In this document: positions 53,294-62,545 of the stretch, piece after piece
How the letters are laid out: each line of letters opens with the position of its first letter
Numbering within the stretch: the first letter of the stretch is position 1
Assembly: GCA_030683705.1 (NCBI GenBank)
Contig: JAUXPP010000151.1
Span: 1-64,000, forward strand
Direction: 5' to 3'
DNA: 64,000 nucleotides
Source of the DNA: Polaromonas sp.
Lineage (GTDB): Bacteria; Pseudomonadota; Gammaproteobacteria; Burkholderiales; Burkholderiaceae_C
The notes under the pieces: model-generated
Database searches by the model: none
What the model saw: only the letters and a program-made list of their open reading frames with translations
Told to the model about the DNA's origin: nothing
Translations under genes and position numbers: made by a program

Positions 53294-54874
53294 ATGAAAT
53301 TCAGACAACTTGCGTGGCTGTCTGCCGCGTTTGCGGTGATGGCCGCAGCACCGGCGTTGCACGCCAAGCCTTTCAAATGGTCGAGCGCCAGCGACATCCC
53401 GACGCTGGACATCCATTCGCAAAACAATGCACTGGGCAATGGCGTGCATGCGGCGATCTACGATTCGCTGGTTTATTACAACAGCCAGACTTTCAAGCCC
53501 GAAGCGCAACTGGCCACAAGCTGGCGCGACATCTCGCCGACGCAAATGCGCTTCACCCTGCGCTCCGGCGTGAAGTTCAGCGACGGCACGCCGTTCACGG
53601 CCGACGACGTGGTGTATTCCATCACCCGGGCCATGGCCAAGACCTCGAACTACGCCGTCTACACCCAGGGTATCGACCGCGTGGTGAAGGTCAACGACAC
53701 CACTGTCGACTTCATCATGAAAGGGCCCAATCCGGTGCTGCTCAACCAGCTGACCGAACTGCGCATCATGAGCAAGGCCTGGGCGGAAAAAAACAAGTCG
53801 GTCGAACCCAAGGACATCCGCGCCAAGGACGAAACCTACGCGCACCGCAACGCCATGGGCACCGGCCAGTTCATGGTCAAGGAGTGGCAGCCCGACCAGA
53901 AGCTGGTGCTGGTGAAAAACCCGAACTACTGGGGCACCATCCCGTCGAACGTGACCGAGATCATCTACACGCCGATCAAGTCTGAAGCGACGCGCGTGGC
54001 GGCCCTGCTGTCCGGTGAAGTCGACTTCGTGCTGGACCCGAGCCCCCAGGATCTGGCGCGCCTGCGCAGCAATCCCAACCTCAAGGTGATCGACGGCATC
54101 GAAAGCCGGACCATCTTCTTCGGCATGGACCAGTTCAGGGAGGAGCTGCCTGGCTCGAATGTCAAGGGCAAGAACCCGCTCAAGGACCTGCGTGTGCGCA
54201 AGGCGCTGTACCAGGCCATCGACATCAACAGCATTGTCCGCGTGACCCTGCGCGGCCTGGGCCAGGCGACGGGCACCATTGTGGCGCCGCAGGTCAACGG
54301 CTGGACCGAGGCGGTGCACAAGCGCTTCCCCTACGATCCTGAAGCTTCCAAGAAGCTGCTGGCCGAGGCCGGTTATCCGCAGGGTTTCGAGGTGGATTTC
54401 GCCTGCCCGAACAACCGCTACATCAATGACGAGGAAATCTGCCAGGCGGTGACCGCCATGTGGTCGCGCATTGGCGTCAAGGCCAAGCTGCGCACGCTGC
54501 CGCTGGTGACCTACTTCCCGATGATCCAGCGCTACGAAGCCAGCATCTACATGCTGGGCTGGGGCGTGCCGACCTTTGACGCCCTGTACAGCCTGCAGTC
54601 GCTGACACGCAGCGTGGGCACGGGCGGCGACGGCAACTACAACGTCGGCCGCTACAGCAACCCGCGCATGGACATCATCGTGGACCGCGTCAAGACCGAG
54701 ACCGACCTGCCGGTGCGCAACCGCTTCCTGACCGAAGGCCTGCAACTGAGCAACGACACGGTGTCGCACCTGCCACTGCACAACCAGATCATTCCCTGGG
54801 CGCTGAAGAAAAACATTGACGTGACGCACCGCGCCGACAACCGCCTGGACTGGCGCCTGATCAAGGTCAACTGA
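53294..54874 (+). CDS. Peptide ABC transporter substrate-binding protein 1 (DppA/OppA family)
   Basis: A 526-residue periplasmic binding protein. A signal peptide ends in LHA (about residue 24). SBP family 5 features are FTLRSGVKFSDGTPFTADDVVYS, GTGQFMVKEW and LVKNPNYWG. ATG 53294 has an AGGTG ribosome site 5 bases upstream; ATG 53282 is in frame too. It is followed by a strong terminator, so the binding protein can be made in excess of the permeases. Confidence 0.92.
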   Translation: MKFRQLAWLSAAFAVMAAAPALHAKPFKWSSASDIPTLDIHSQNNALGNGVHAAIYDSLVYYNSQTFKPEAQLATSWRDISPTQMRFTLRSGVKFSDGTPFTADDVVYSITRAMAKTSNYAVYTQGIDRVVKVNDTTVDFIMKGPNPVLLNQLTELRIMSKAWAEKNKSVEPKDIRAKDETYAHRNAMGTGQFMVKEWQPDQKLVLVKNPNYWGTIPSNVTEIIYTPIKSEATRVAALLSGEVDFVLDPSPQDLARLRSNPNLKVIDGIESRTIFFGMDQFREELPGSNVKGKNPLKDLRVRKALYQAIDINSIVRVTLRGLGQATGTIVAPQVNGWTEAVHKRFPYDPEASKKLLAEAGYPQGFEVDFACPNNRYINDEEICQAVTAMWSRIGVKAKLRTLPLVTYFPMIQRYEASIYMLGWGVPTFDALYSLQSLTRSVGTGGDGNYNVGRYSNPRMDIIVDRVKTETDLPVRNRFLTEGLQLSNDTVSHLPLHNQIIPWALKKNIDVTHRADNRLDWRLIKVN

Positions 54875-54901
54875 ACCCGCGGAAACCGGCGGTACCCCGA
54901 A

Positions 54902-54927
54902 AGAGCCCGCGAGGGCTCTTTTTTTTT
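54902..54927 (+). terminator. Intrinsic terminator after binding protein 1
   Basis: AGAGCCC (54902-54908), loop GCGA, GGGCTCT (54913-54919), then a run of nine T. It lies 27 bases after the stop and 90 bases before the permease gene. Confidence 0.93.
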
Positions 54928-55016
54928 GCGGGATGACTGTTTAAACCTAAAGGAAACCCGATGTCGGCACGCAGCTTGCTCTGCTAGCATCGGCTCTCGA
55001 TCAAAAATCCTCTCCG

Positions 55017-55991
55017 ATGTTCGCATTTATTCTCCGTCGCCTGTTCCAGGCTGTGATCGTGATGGTCACGGTGGCTTTCCTGGCTTTCATGCTGTTCCAG
55101 TACGTGGGCGATCCGGTGGTGTTCCTGCTCGGCCAGGATGCGCAGCCCGACCAGATCCGGCAGCTCCGCGCTGATTTGGGGCTGGACAAGCCTTTTTTCG
55201 TGCAGTTCGGCCATTTCCTGTTCAATGCCGTGCAGGGCGAGTTCGGCCTGAGCCTGCGCCAGGGCGCCAAGGTGTCGCGCCTGATTGCCGAACGCTTTCC
55301 CGCGACGCTGGAACTCGCGTTGGTGGCGGCCCTGATGGCCCTGGTGATCGGCGTGCCCATGGGGGTCTACGCGGCCTTGCGGCGCGGCACGTTTTTCAGC
55401 CAGGTGCTGATGACGGTGTCGCTGCTGGGCGTGTCGCTGCCGACCTTCCTGATCGGCATTCTGCTGATCCTGGTTTTCTCGGTGGGCCTGGGCTGGTTCC
55501 CCAGCTTCGGTCGGGGTGAGGTGACGCAGCTTGGCGGGTGGAGCACCGGGCTGCTGACGGCCAAGGGCTGGCACCACATCGTGCTGCCGGCAGTCACCCT
55601 GGCGATTTTCCAGCTCACGCTGATCATGCGGCTGGTCCGCGCCGAAATGCTGGAAGTGCTGCGCACTGACTACATCAAGTTCGCGCGCGCCCGCGGGCTG
55701 TCGAATCGCGCCATCCATTTCGGCCACGCGCTCAAGAACACGCTGGTGCCGGTGATGACCATCACCGGCCTGCAGCTCGGCGGCCTGATCGCCTTTGCCA
55801 TCATCACCGAGACCGTGTTCCAGTGGCCCGGCATGGGCCTGCTGTTCATCCAGGCCGTGACCTTTGCCGACATCCCGGTGATGGCGGCCTACCTGTGCCT
55901 GATCGCGCTGATCTTCGTGGTGATCAACCTGGTGGTGGACCTGCTTTATTTCGCCGTTGATCCACGCCTGCGCGTCGGCGGGGGCCACTGA
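55017..55991 (+). CDS. Peptide ABC transporter permease (DppB type)
   Basis: A 324-residue inner-membrane permease. The N-terminal ILRRLFQAVIVMV helix and six membrane segments are typical. The LRTDYIKFARARGLSNRAIHFGHALKNTL segment is the EAA loop that docks on the ATPase. It is the first permease of the Dpp-like operon, with an ATGA overlap to the amidohydrolase gene. Confidence 0.93.
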   Translation: MFAFILRRLFQAVIVMVTVAFLAFMLFQYVGDPVVFLLGQDAQPDQIRQLRADLGLDKPFFVQFGHFLFNAVQGEFGLSLRQGAKVSRLIAERFPATLELALVAALMALVIGVPMGVYAALRRGTFFSQVLMTVSLLGVSLPTFLIGILLILVFSVGLGWFPSFGRGEVTQLGGWSTGLLTAKGWHHIVLPAVTLAIFQLTLIMRLVRAEMLEVLRTDYIKFARARGLSNRAIHFGHALKNTLVPVMTITGLQLGGLIAFAIITETVFQWPGMGLLFIQAVTFADIPVMAAYLCLIALIFVVINLVVDLLYFAVDPRLRVGGGH

Positions 55992-57223
55992 TGCTGGCTC
56001 CCCGACCCGCACCGGCGCTCCGGGCCAATGGCCGCGTGTTTGCCCAGATTGCCGAGTTCCATCCGGAACTGACGGCCTTTCGCCGCGACCTGCATGCCCA
56101 TCCCGAGCTCGGTTTTGAGGAGCTCTACACCGGCGCGCGCGTCCGGGAGGCGCTGGAGCGCTGCGGTGTCGACGAAATCCACACCGGCATCGGCAAGACC
56201 GGGCTGGTCGCCGTCATCCGGGGCCGGCAAAGCGGCAGCGGCCGCATGATCGGCCTGCGTGCCGACATGGATGCGCTGCCGATGACCGAGCACAACGAGT
56301 TCGCCTGGAAGTCCTCCAAAGCCGGCCTGATGCACGGTTGCGGCCACGACGGCCACACCACCATGCTGGTGGGCGCGGCGCGTTACCTGGCGGCCACCCG
56401 CAATTTCGACGGCACGGCGGTGCTGATCTTCCAGCCCGGCGAAGAAGGGTTTGCCGGCGCCCGCATCATGATCGAGGACGGCCTGTTCGAGCGTTTCCCG
56501 GTGCAGGCGGTGTACGGCATGCACAACTGGCCGTCGATGCGGCCCGGCACCATCGGCATCCGGCCCGGCCCGATGATGGCTGCGGCGGACCGCATCACCA
56601 TCGACATCACCGGCCGCGGCGGCCATGGCGCACATGCCTACATGACGGTGGACCCGGTGGTGGTTTCGGCGCACATCATCACGGCGATCCAGAGCATCGT
56701 GTCGCGCAACGCCAACCCGATCGACAGCGCGGTAATCAGCATTTGCGCCATGCAGGCCGGCGACATGGGCGCCTTCAGCGTGGTGCCTGGCAAGGCCTCG
56801 CTGGTCGGCACGGTGCGCACTTTCAGCCCCGACGTGCAGGACATGGTGGAGCGCCGGCTCAGCGAACTGTGCAGCGCCGTGGCGCTGGGTTTCGGCGCTT
56901 CGGCCTCGGTGCATTACGAGCGCATTTATCCCGCCACCATCAACTCCTACGACGAAGCGGTGTTTGCCGCCGACGTGGCGGAAAGCCTGGTCGGTGCCGA
57001 CCATGTGGTGCGCGACATGGCGCCCAGCATGGGGGCGGAGGATTTTTCCTTCATGCTGCAGGTCAAGCCAGGGGCCTACCTGCGCATCGGCCAGGGCGCC
57101 GAAAACGGCGTCGGCAGCTGCTTCCTGCACAACTCCCGCTACGATTTCAATGATGACATCCTGCCTCTGGGCGCCGCTTTGCATGCGGGCCTGGTGGAGC
57201 AGTCCATGCCTTTAACCGTGTAG
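55991..57223 (+). CDS. M20 family amidohydrolase (hippurate hydrolase type)
   Basis: A 410-residue metallopeptidase-like amidohydrolase. FRRDLHAHPELGFEE, GLRADMDALPM, MHGCGHDGHT and FQPGEEG give the two-metal site; SMGAEDFSFML is the C-terminal ligand segment. Members hydrolyse N-acyl amino acids. Its place between two transporter genes suggests that an imported N-acyl or dipeptide compound is cleaved in the cytosol; no signal peptide is seen. Confidence 0.92.
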   Translation: MLAPRPAPALRANGRVFAQIAEFHPELTAFRRDLHAHPELGFEELYTGARVREALERCGVDEIHTGIGKTGLVAVIRGRQSGSGRMIGLRADMDALPMTEHNEFAWKSSKAGLMHGCGHDGHTTMLVGAARYLAATRNFDGTAVLIFQPGEEGFAGARIMIEDGLFERFPVQAVYGMHNWPSMRPGTIGIRPGPMMAAADRITIDITGRGGHGAHAYMTVDPVVVSAHIITAIQSIVSRNANPIDSAVISICAMQAGDMGAFSVVPGKASLVGTVRTFSPDVQDMVERRLSELCSAVALGFGASASVHYERIYPATINSYDEAVFAADVAESLVGADHVVRDMAPSMGAEDFSFMLQVKPGAYLRIGQGAENGVGSCFLHNSRYDFNDDILPLGAALHAGLVEQSMPLTV

Positions 57224-57254
57224 ACCTCGACATTCCCATCCACAGGAGAATCCC

Positions 57255-58838
57255 ATGAATTTCAAGAAAAATACCGTTCTGGCCCTTATCGGCTCTACGT
57301 TGGCAGCGACAAGTTTTGTAGCGTCCGCAGCGACGCTGCGGATCGGCAACCAGGGCGATGCGCAGTCGCTGGACCCGCATTCGCTCAATGAGTCGCTGCA
57401 GCTCACGGTGGTGGGCAACGTGTATGAGCCGCTGGTCACGCGCGACCGCAACTACAAGCTGGCGCCCTCGCTGGCGACCGACTGGAAGCAGACCTCGCCG
57501 ACGGTCTGGCGCTTCAACCTGCGCAAGGGCGTGGAGTTCCATGACGGCACGCCTTTCACCGCCGATGACGTGATCTTCAGCTACGAGCGTGCCAAGGGCG
57601 ACGGTTCGGACATGAAAAGTTATGTCGGCCAGATCAAGGAAGTCAAAAAGATCGATGCACACACCATCGACTTCGTGCTGAACAACCCCTTCCCCATCCT
57701 GCCCGAGCTGTTCACGCAGTGGCACATGATGAGCAAGAAGTGGTGTGAGACCAACCAGGCGACCAAGCCGGTGGATCGCCGCAAGGGCATCGAGAACGCC
57801 GCCTCCTTCCGGGCCAATGGCACCGGCCCGTACCGCGTGCGCGAGCGCCAGCCCAACGTGCGCACCACCTTCTCCCGCAACGGCAATTACTGGGGCAAGA
57901 TCGACGGCAACGTCGACGAAGTCATCTTCAACGTGATCGGCAACGACAGCACCCGCGTCGCCGCGCTGCTCTCCGGCGAGATCGACGTGATGGAACCCGT
58001 GCCGGTCCAGGACGTGCCGCGCATCAAGGCGGCGCCCGCGCTGCAGGTCCTGCAGGGCCCCGAACTGCGCGTGATCTTCCTGGGCATGGACCAGAAGCGG
58101 GACGAGCTGCTGTTCTCCAGCGTCAAGGGCAAAAATCCTTTCAAGGACAAACGCGTGCGCCAGGCCTTCTACCAGGCCATCGACATCGAGGCGATCAAAA
58201 ACCGCGTGATGCGCGGCGCCTCCACGCCGGTGGCCACGCTGCTGGCGCCGGAGATCCGCGGTTATGCGCCAGACCTGGCCAAACGCCTGCCGTTTGACGT
58301 GGAAGCCGCCAAAAAGCTGATGGCCGATGCCGGCTACGGCGCCGGTTTCGAGCTCAAGATGAATTGCCCCAACGACCGTTATGTGAACGACGGCGAGATC
58401 TGCCAGGCGGTCGCCGCCAACCTGTCGCGCATCGGCGTGAAGATCAACCTCGAAGCCGAAACCAAGAACAACTACTTCCCGAAAATCCTGCGCCGCGACA
58501 CCAGCTTCTACATGCTGGGCTGGACGCCGAGCACCGTGGATGCGCACAACGTGCTGTACCCCATCATGTCCACACCGGGTGACGGTGGCCGCGGGCAGTT
58601 CAACCTCGGCGCCTACAGCAATGCACGGGTGGACGAGCTGACCAGCCTGGTCGCTTCGGAGACCGATGACAAGAAGCGCAACGACATGATCCGTGAAGCG
58701 CTGAAGATCCATCAGGATGAGGTGGGACACCTGCCGCTGCACCAGCAGGCCATCAACTGGGCTGCCAAGAAGAACATCGCGCTGGTGCAATGGCCGGACA
58801 ACGGCATGCCCTGGAAATTCGTCAAGCTGAACAAGTAA
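57255..58838 (+). CDS. Peptide ABC transporter substrate-binding protein 2 (DppA/OppA family)
   Basis: A 527-residue periplasmic binding protein with signal peptide ending VASA (about residue 24). FNLRKGVEFHDGTPFTADDVIFSYERAKGD and SRNGNYWG are family marks. It closely parallels binding protein 1 in length and order of motifs but differs in sequence, so it is an old paralogue with probably a different ligand. AGGAGAA ribosome site precedes the ATG. Confidence 0.93.
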   Translation: MNFKKNTVLALIGSTLAATSFVASAATLRIGNQGDAQSLDPHSLNESLQLTVVGNVYEPLVTRDRNYKLAPSLATDWKQTSPTVWRFNLRKGVEFHDGTPFTADDVIFSYERAKGDGSDMKSYVGQIKEVKKIDAHTIDFVLNNPFPILPELFTQWHMMSKKWCETNQATKPVDRRKGIENAASFRANGTGPYRVRERQPNVRTTFSRNGNYWGKIDGNVDEVIFNVIGNDSTRVAALLSGEIDVMEPVPVQDVPRIKAAPALQVLQGPELRVIFLGMDQKRDELLFSSVKGKNPFKDKRVRQAFYQAIDIEAIKNRVMRGASTPVATLLAPEIRGYAPDLAKRLPFDVEAAKKLMADAGYGAGFELKMNCPNDRYVNDGEICQAVAANLSRIGVKINLEAETKNNYFPKILRRDTSFYMLGWTPSTVDAHNVLYPIMSTPGDGGRGQFNLGAYSNARVDELTSLVASETDDKKRNDMIREALKIHQDEVGHLPLHQQAINWAAKKNIALVQWPDNGMPWKFVKLNK

Positions 58839-58845
58839 TCGATTG

Positions 58846-59757
58846 ATGAGAAGCGCGCTTTTCCGGTTCTGGGACGGCGACGTCGGCTACAGCTTTCGCA
58901 CCTCCCCGGTGGCGATGGCTGCGGCCGCAGTCGCCCTGATCTGCATTTTTTGTTCGGTGTTTGCGGGCTTTGTTGCGCCGCATAACCCGTTTGACCTGAC
59001 GACGCTGGAACTGAGTGACGCGCGTTTGCCCCCGGCCTGGTCGGAGGGGGGTTCTTCCAAATACCTGCTGGGTACCGATGACCAGGGCCGCGACATCCTC
59101 TCGGCGCTGATGTACGGCGCGCGCATTTCGCTGGCGGTCGGCTTTGCGTCGGTGGTGCTGTCTGTGGTGATCGGCGTGGGCCTTGGCCTGCTGGCCGGTT
59201 TTTACGGCGGCTGGATCGACGCGGCACTGATGCGCCTGTGCGACGTGATGCTGTCTTTCCCGGCGATCCTGGTGGCCCTGCTGATCGCCGGCGTCGGCCG
59301 CGCGTTGTTCCCGAATGCGCAGGATTCCCTGGCGCTCGGGGTGCTGATCATCTCGATCACGCTGACCGGCTGGGTCCAGTACGCGCGCACCGTGCGCGGC
59401 TCGACCCTGGTGGAGCGCAGCAAGGAGTATGTGCAGGCGGCCCGCGTGACCGGCGTGACGCCGCTGCGCATCATGCGTCGCCATGTGTTGCCCAATGTCA
59501 TGGGGCCGGTGCTGGTGCTGGCGACCATCCAGGTGGCCACGGCCATCATCACCGAGGCCACCCTGTCCTTCCTGGGCGTGGGCGCGCCGCCGACCTCGCC
59601 GTCGCTGGGCACGCTGATCCGCGTCGGCAATGACTACCTGTTCTCGGGCGAGTGGTGGATCACGGTGTTTCCCGGTGTCATGCTGGTGACGATTTCACTG
59701 AGCGTCAATTTGCTGGGCGACTGGCTGCGCGATGCGCTCAACCCCAGGCTCAGATGA
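58846..59757 (+). CDS. Peptide ABC transporter permease (DppC type)
   Basis: A 303-residue inner-membrane permease of the DppC branch. LLGTDDQGRDILSALMYGARISL is the DppC signature; SKEYVQAARVTGVTPLRIMRRHVLPN is the EAA loop. ATG 58846 lies 8 bases after the binding protein 2 stop; a TTG one codon earlier is not needed. Confidence 0.93.
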   Translation: MRSALFRFWDGDVGYSFRTSPVAMAAAAVALICIFCSVFAGFVAPHNPFDLTTLELSDARLPPAWSEGGSSKYLLGTDDQGRDILSALMYGARISLAVGFASVVLSVVIGVGLGLLAGFYGGWIDAALMRLCDVMLSFPAILVALLIAGVGRALFPNAQDSLALGVLIISITLTGWVQYARTVRGSTLVERSKEYVQAARVTGVTPLRIMRRHVLPNVMGPVLVLATIQVATAIITEATLSFLGVGAPPTSPSLGTLIRVGNDYLFSGEWWITVFPGVMLVTISLSVNLLGDWLRDALNPRLR

Positions 59758-59761
59758 ACAT

Positions 59762-59844
59762 GGCCCCCGCGCTTGTCGCTTCGCGTACGACGCTGCCCCC
59801 CGAGGGGGTGCATTTTTCCTTGGGGCGGCCCTGCGGAAAAACAT
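59762..59844 (+). repeat. CCCCCACGCTCGTC two-hairpin element, copy e (between dppC and dppD)
   Basis: Full-length copy: GGCCCCCGCGCTTGTCGCTT, hairpin CCCCCCGAGGGGG, ATTTTTCC...GGAAAAA arms around GGGGCGGCC. It occupies most of the 123-bp gap between two operon genes. Confidence 0.85.
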
Positions 59845-59880
59845 TCCCCCCGCCTGGCGCTTGAATTAATTGAGAAGCGA

Positions 59881-60858
59881 ATGAGTCTTTTACAAGTCCA
59901 AAACCTGATCGTCGAATTTCCCGGCCGGCGCGGCACGCTGCGCGCGCTGGACGACATTTCCTTCGAAATCGCGCCCGGTGAAATCCTCGGCGTGGTCGGT
60001 GAGTCCGGCGCCGGCAAGTCGCTGACCGGGGCGGCCATCATCGGCCTGCTGGAGCCGCCCGGCCGCATCGGTGGCGGGCAGATCCTGCTCGAAGGCCAGC
60101 GCATCGACAACCTGCCCTATGAGCAGATGCGCCACATTCGCGGCCGCAAGATTGGGGCGATCTTCCAGGACCCGCTGACCTCGCTGAACCCGCTGTACAC
60201 CGTCGGCCGCCAGCTGATCGAAACCATCCAGGCGCACCTGCCAGTGAGCAACGCCGAGGCCAGGCAGCGCGCGATTTCGCTGTTGCAGGACACCGGCATT
60301 CCCGCGGCCGAACAGCGCATCGAACATTTTCCGCACCAGTTTTCCGGCGGCATGCGCCAGCGGGTGGTGATTGCCCTGGCCCTGGCCGCCGAGCCCAAGC
60401 TGATCGTCGCCGACGAGCCGACCACCGCGCTGGACGTGTCGATCCAGGCGCAGATCATCATGCTGCTCAAGAACATCTGCAAGAAACGCGGCGCGGCCGT
60501 GATGCTGATCACCCACGACATGGGGGTGATCGCCGAGACCTGCGACCGCGTGGCCGTGATGTATGCCGGCCGGATCGCCGAGATCGGCCCGGTGCATGAG
60601 GTCATCAACCATCCGTCGCACCCCTACACCGCCGGCCTGATGGCCGCGATCCCCGACATCACGCTGGACCGTGAGCGGCTCAACCAGATCGACGGCGCCA
60701 TGCCGCGGCTCAACGCCATCCCGACAGGCTGCGCCTTCAACCCGCGTTGCCCGCAGGTGTTCGACCGTTGCCGGCAGCAGCGTCCCGAGCTGTTGCCGGC
60801 CGGCGCGACGCGTGCCGCCTGCTGGCTGCACGATGTGCCGGTGGGGGTGGCCGCATGA
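59881..60858 (+). CDS. dppD: Peptide ABC transporter ATPase (DppD type)
   Basis: A 325-residue ATPase: Walker A GESGAGKS, Q-loop FQDPLTSLNPLYTV, signature FSGGMRQRVVIALALA, Walker B LIVADEPTTALD, switch His in ITHD. The C-terminal Cys-rich tail (CAFNPRCPQVFDRC...ACW) is the oligopeptide-transporter domain, which in some members holds an Fe-S cluster. Overlaps dppF by 4 bases. Confidence 0.95.
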   Translation: MSLLQVQNLIVEFPGRRGTLRALDDISFEIAPGEILGVVGESGAGKSLTGAAIIGLLEPPGRIGGGQILLEGQRIDNLPYEQMRHIRGRKIGAIFQDPLTSLNPLYTVGRQLIETIQAHLPVSNAEARQRAISLLQDTGIPAAEQRIEHFPHQFSGGMRQRVVIALALAAEPKLIVADEPTTALDVSIQAQIIMLLKNICKKRGAAVMLITHDMGVIAETCDRVAVMYAGRIAEIGPVHEVINHPSHPYTAGLMAAIPDITLDRERLNQIDGAMPRLNAIPTGCAFNPRCPQVFDRCRQQRPELLPAGATRAACWLHDVPVGVAA

Positions 60859-61955
60859 ACACCAGCAATGTGAGCGAACAATTTTCCGCGGGGTCGCCCC
60901 AGGGGAAATCAGCCCCCCTTCCTGGTGAAAGGGGCAGCGCTTTACACGAAGTGAAAGGCGTGGGGGCGCCACTGGTTCAGGCGCACGACCTGGCCAAGAC
61001 CTTTGATGTGTCGCCGCCGTGGCTGAACCGCGTGATCGAGCGCAAGCCGCGCCTGATGCTCAACGCCGTCGACGGCGTGAGTTTCGAGATCGAAAAAGGC
61101 AAAACCCTGGCGCTGGTCGGCGAGTCCGGCTGCGGCAAGAGCACGGTGGCCAAGCTGCTGGTGGGGCTGTACAACCCCACGCGCGGCGGCCTGACCTTCG
61201 ACGGCCAGGACGCGCACGCGGCCTTCAAGACGCCGCAGGGCCGCCAGTTGCGCAGCCGCATCCAGATGATTTTCCAGGATCCGTATGCCAGCCTGAACCC
61301 GCGCTGGATTGTCGAGGACATCGTCGGTGAGCCGCTGCGCGAACACGGCCTGATCACCGACGAGGCACAGCTCAAGGACAAGGTCGGGGAGCTGCTCAAG
61401 TCGGTCGGCCTGTCGCCGCTGGACATGGTCAAGTACCCGCACCAGTTTTCCGGCGGCCAGCGCCAGCGCATCTCGATCGCCCGCGCGCTGGCGACCGAGC
61501 CGGAGTTCCTGGTCTGCGATGAACCGACCTCGGCGCTCGACGTGAGTGTGCAGGCGCAGGTCCTCAACATCATGAAGGACCTGCAGCGCGAACGCGGGCT
61601 GACCTACCTGTTCATCTCGCACAACCTCGCGGTGGTGCGCCACGTCAGCGACCAGGTCGGCGTGATGTACCTGGGCCGGCTGGTGGAACTCGCCGACAAG
61701 CAGACGCTGTTTGCCGCGCCGCGCCATCCCTACACGCGCATGCTGCTCGACGCGATCCCGAAGATGCACGACATCGGCCGGGACCGCACGCCGGTGCAGG
61801 GCGAGGTGCCGAATCCGCTGAACCCGCCGACCGGTTGCACCTTCCACCCGCGTTGCCCGCACGTCAACGACCGCTGCCGCGCCGAGCGGCCGCAGCTGCT
61901 GACCCTTCAGGGTGTGAAGATTGCCTGCCACGCGGTGGAAGAAGGCAGGATCTAG
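60855..61955 (+). CDS. dppF: Peptide ABC transporter ATPase (DppF type) with repeat-derived N-terminus
   Basis: A 366-residue ATPase with GESGCGKST, FQDPYASLNPRWIVED, FSGGQRQRISIARALA, LVCDEPTSALDVSVQAQ and the C-terminal CTFHPRCPHVNDRC tail. Family similarity starts at about residue 40 (LVQAHDLAKTFDV). Residues about 10-38 are the translation of an 88-bp dispersed repeat lying between ATG 60855 and the conserved part. The native start was therefore probably displaced, or the repeat added a leader. Confidence 0.93.
   Translation: MNTSNVSEQFSAGSPQGKSAPLPGERGSALHEVKGVGAPLVQAHDLAKTFDVSPPWLNRVIERKPRLMLNAVDGVSFEIEKGKTLALVGESGCGKSTVAKLLVGLYNPTRGGLTFDGQDAHAAFKTPQGRQLRSRIQMIFQDPYASLNPRWIVEDIVGEPLREHGLITDEAQLKDKVGELLKSVGLSPLDMVKYPHQFSGGQRQRISIARALATEPEFLVCDEPTSALDVSVQAQVLNIMKDLQRERGLTYLFISHNLAVVRHVSDQVGVMYLGRLVELADKQTLFAAPRHPYTRMLLDAIPKMHDIGRDRTPVQGEVPNPLNPPTGCTFHPRCPHVNDRCRAERPQLLTLQGVKIACHAVEEGRI
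60881..60968 (-). repeat. CCCCCACGCTCGTC two-hairpin element, copy f (inside dppF)
   Basis: ATTTTCC at 60881 pairs with GGGGAAAT near 60903; an imperfect CCCCCCTTCCTGGTGAAAGG hairpin follows, then GCGTGGGGGCGCC at the end. More diverged than the other copies but the same order of parts. Confidence 0.75.
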
Positions 61956-61958
61956 TTG

Positions 61959-62002
61959 CTATTGTTTTGATAGCTGCTTACGCTTGTCTTATAAAGGCTG
62001 GA
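61959..62002 (+). repeat. GCTAT mini-repeat, copy 9
   Basis: GCTATTGTTTTGATAGCTGC then TTACGCTTGTCTTATAAAGG. It starts 4 bases after the dppF stop and is nearly identical in its first half to the copy inside the fusion gene at 8978. Confidence 0.75.
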
Positions 62003-62085
62003 TGGCAATTTGATTCGTGAATCGGCTTGCAGGTCTGCGCTGCATCACGCTCCGTCCCCGGTTCGCTTGGGACAGTAGGCGCAAC

Positions 62086-62489
62086 TCCCCACTCCCACCC
62101 CTAGCCCCTCCCTCGCCCCGCTGGGCGATGGAGGGGGACCTCATGTGGCCGCGTGCGCTGCGCTCGCGTGCGATCTTGACGGTCTGTTGGGATTCCCGTG
62201 CAGGAGGCGCTTTGCGCTTCCTGCACTCCGAACGGGGGCCGGTATCCGGCTATTGGTTTTCTTCCCCCACCCGTCGGGCTGGGCCGAGGAGCGCAGCCGA
62301 GAACGGATCAGGACGGGCGATTGTCTGAGCCGAAGGCGAGTTCGAGCCCGGCCCCGTTTTCGGCGAGCACCGCAGGTTGCCCGTAGCGAAGCGGAGGGAC
62401 CCGGACCATCGGGTCGCCTTTTCTTTGGTGACTTTCTTTTGGCGAAGCAAAAGAAAGTTACTTGCCGCCGGGCAACCCCCGGCTTGTTG
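62086..62489 (+). repeat. Long structured intergenic repeat, copy C
   Basis: Same block order as copies A and B but without the final GGATCCCGG palindrome. The variable hairpin is at 62198-62226: arms GTGCAGGAGGCGC and GCGCTTCCTGCAC with one G-T pair, a different sequence from copy B but still paired. The ACTTTCTTTTG hairpin is at 62431-62458. With the mini-repeat it fills the gene-free stretch 61956-62545. Confidence 0.85.
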
Positions 62490-62545
62490 GAAGCACCGAT
62501 ACAGCACAAGCTTGCAAAGACGTCACCGGGCTCCGCCAGAACAAT

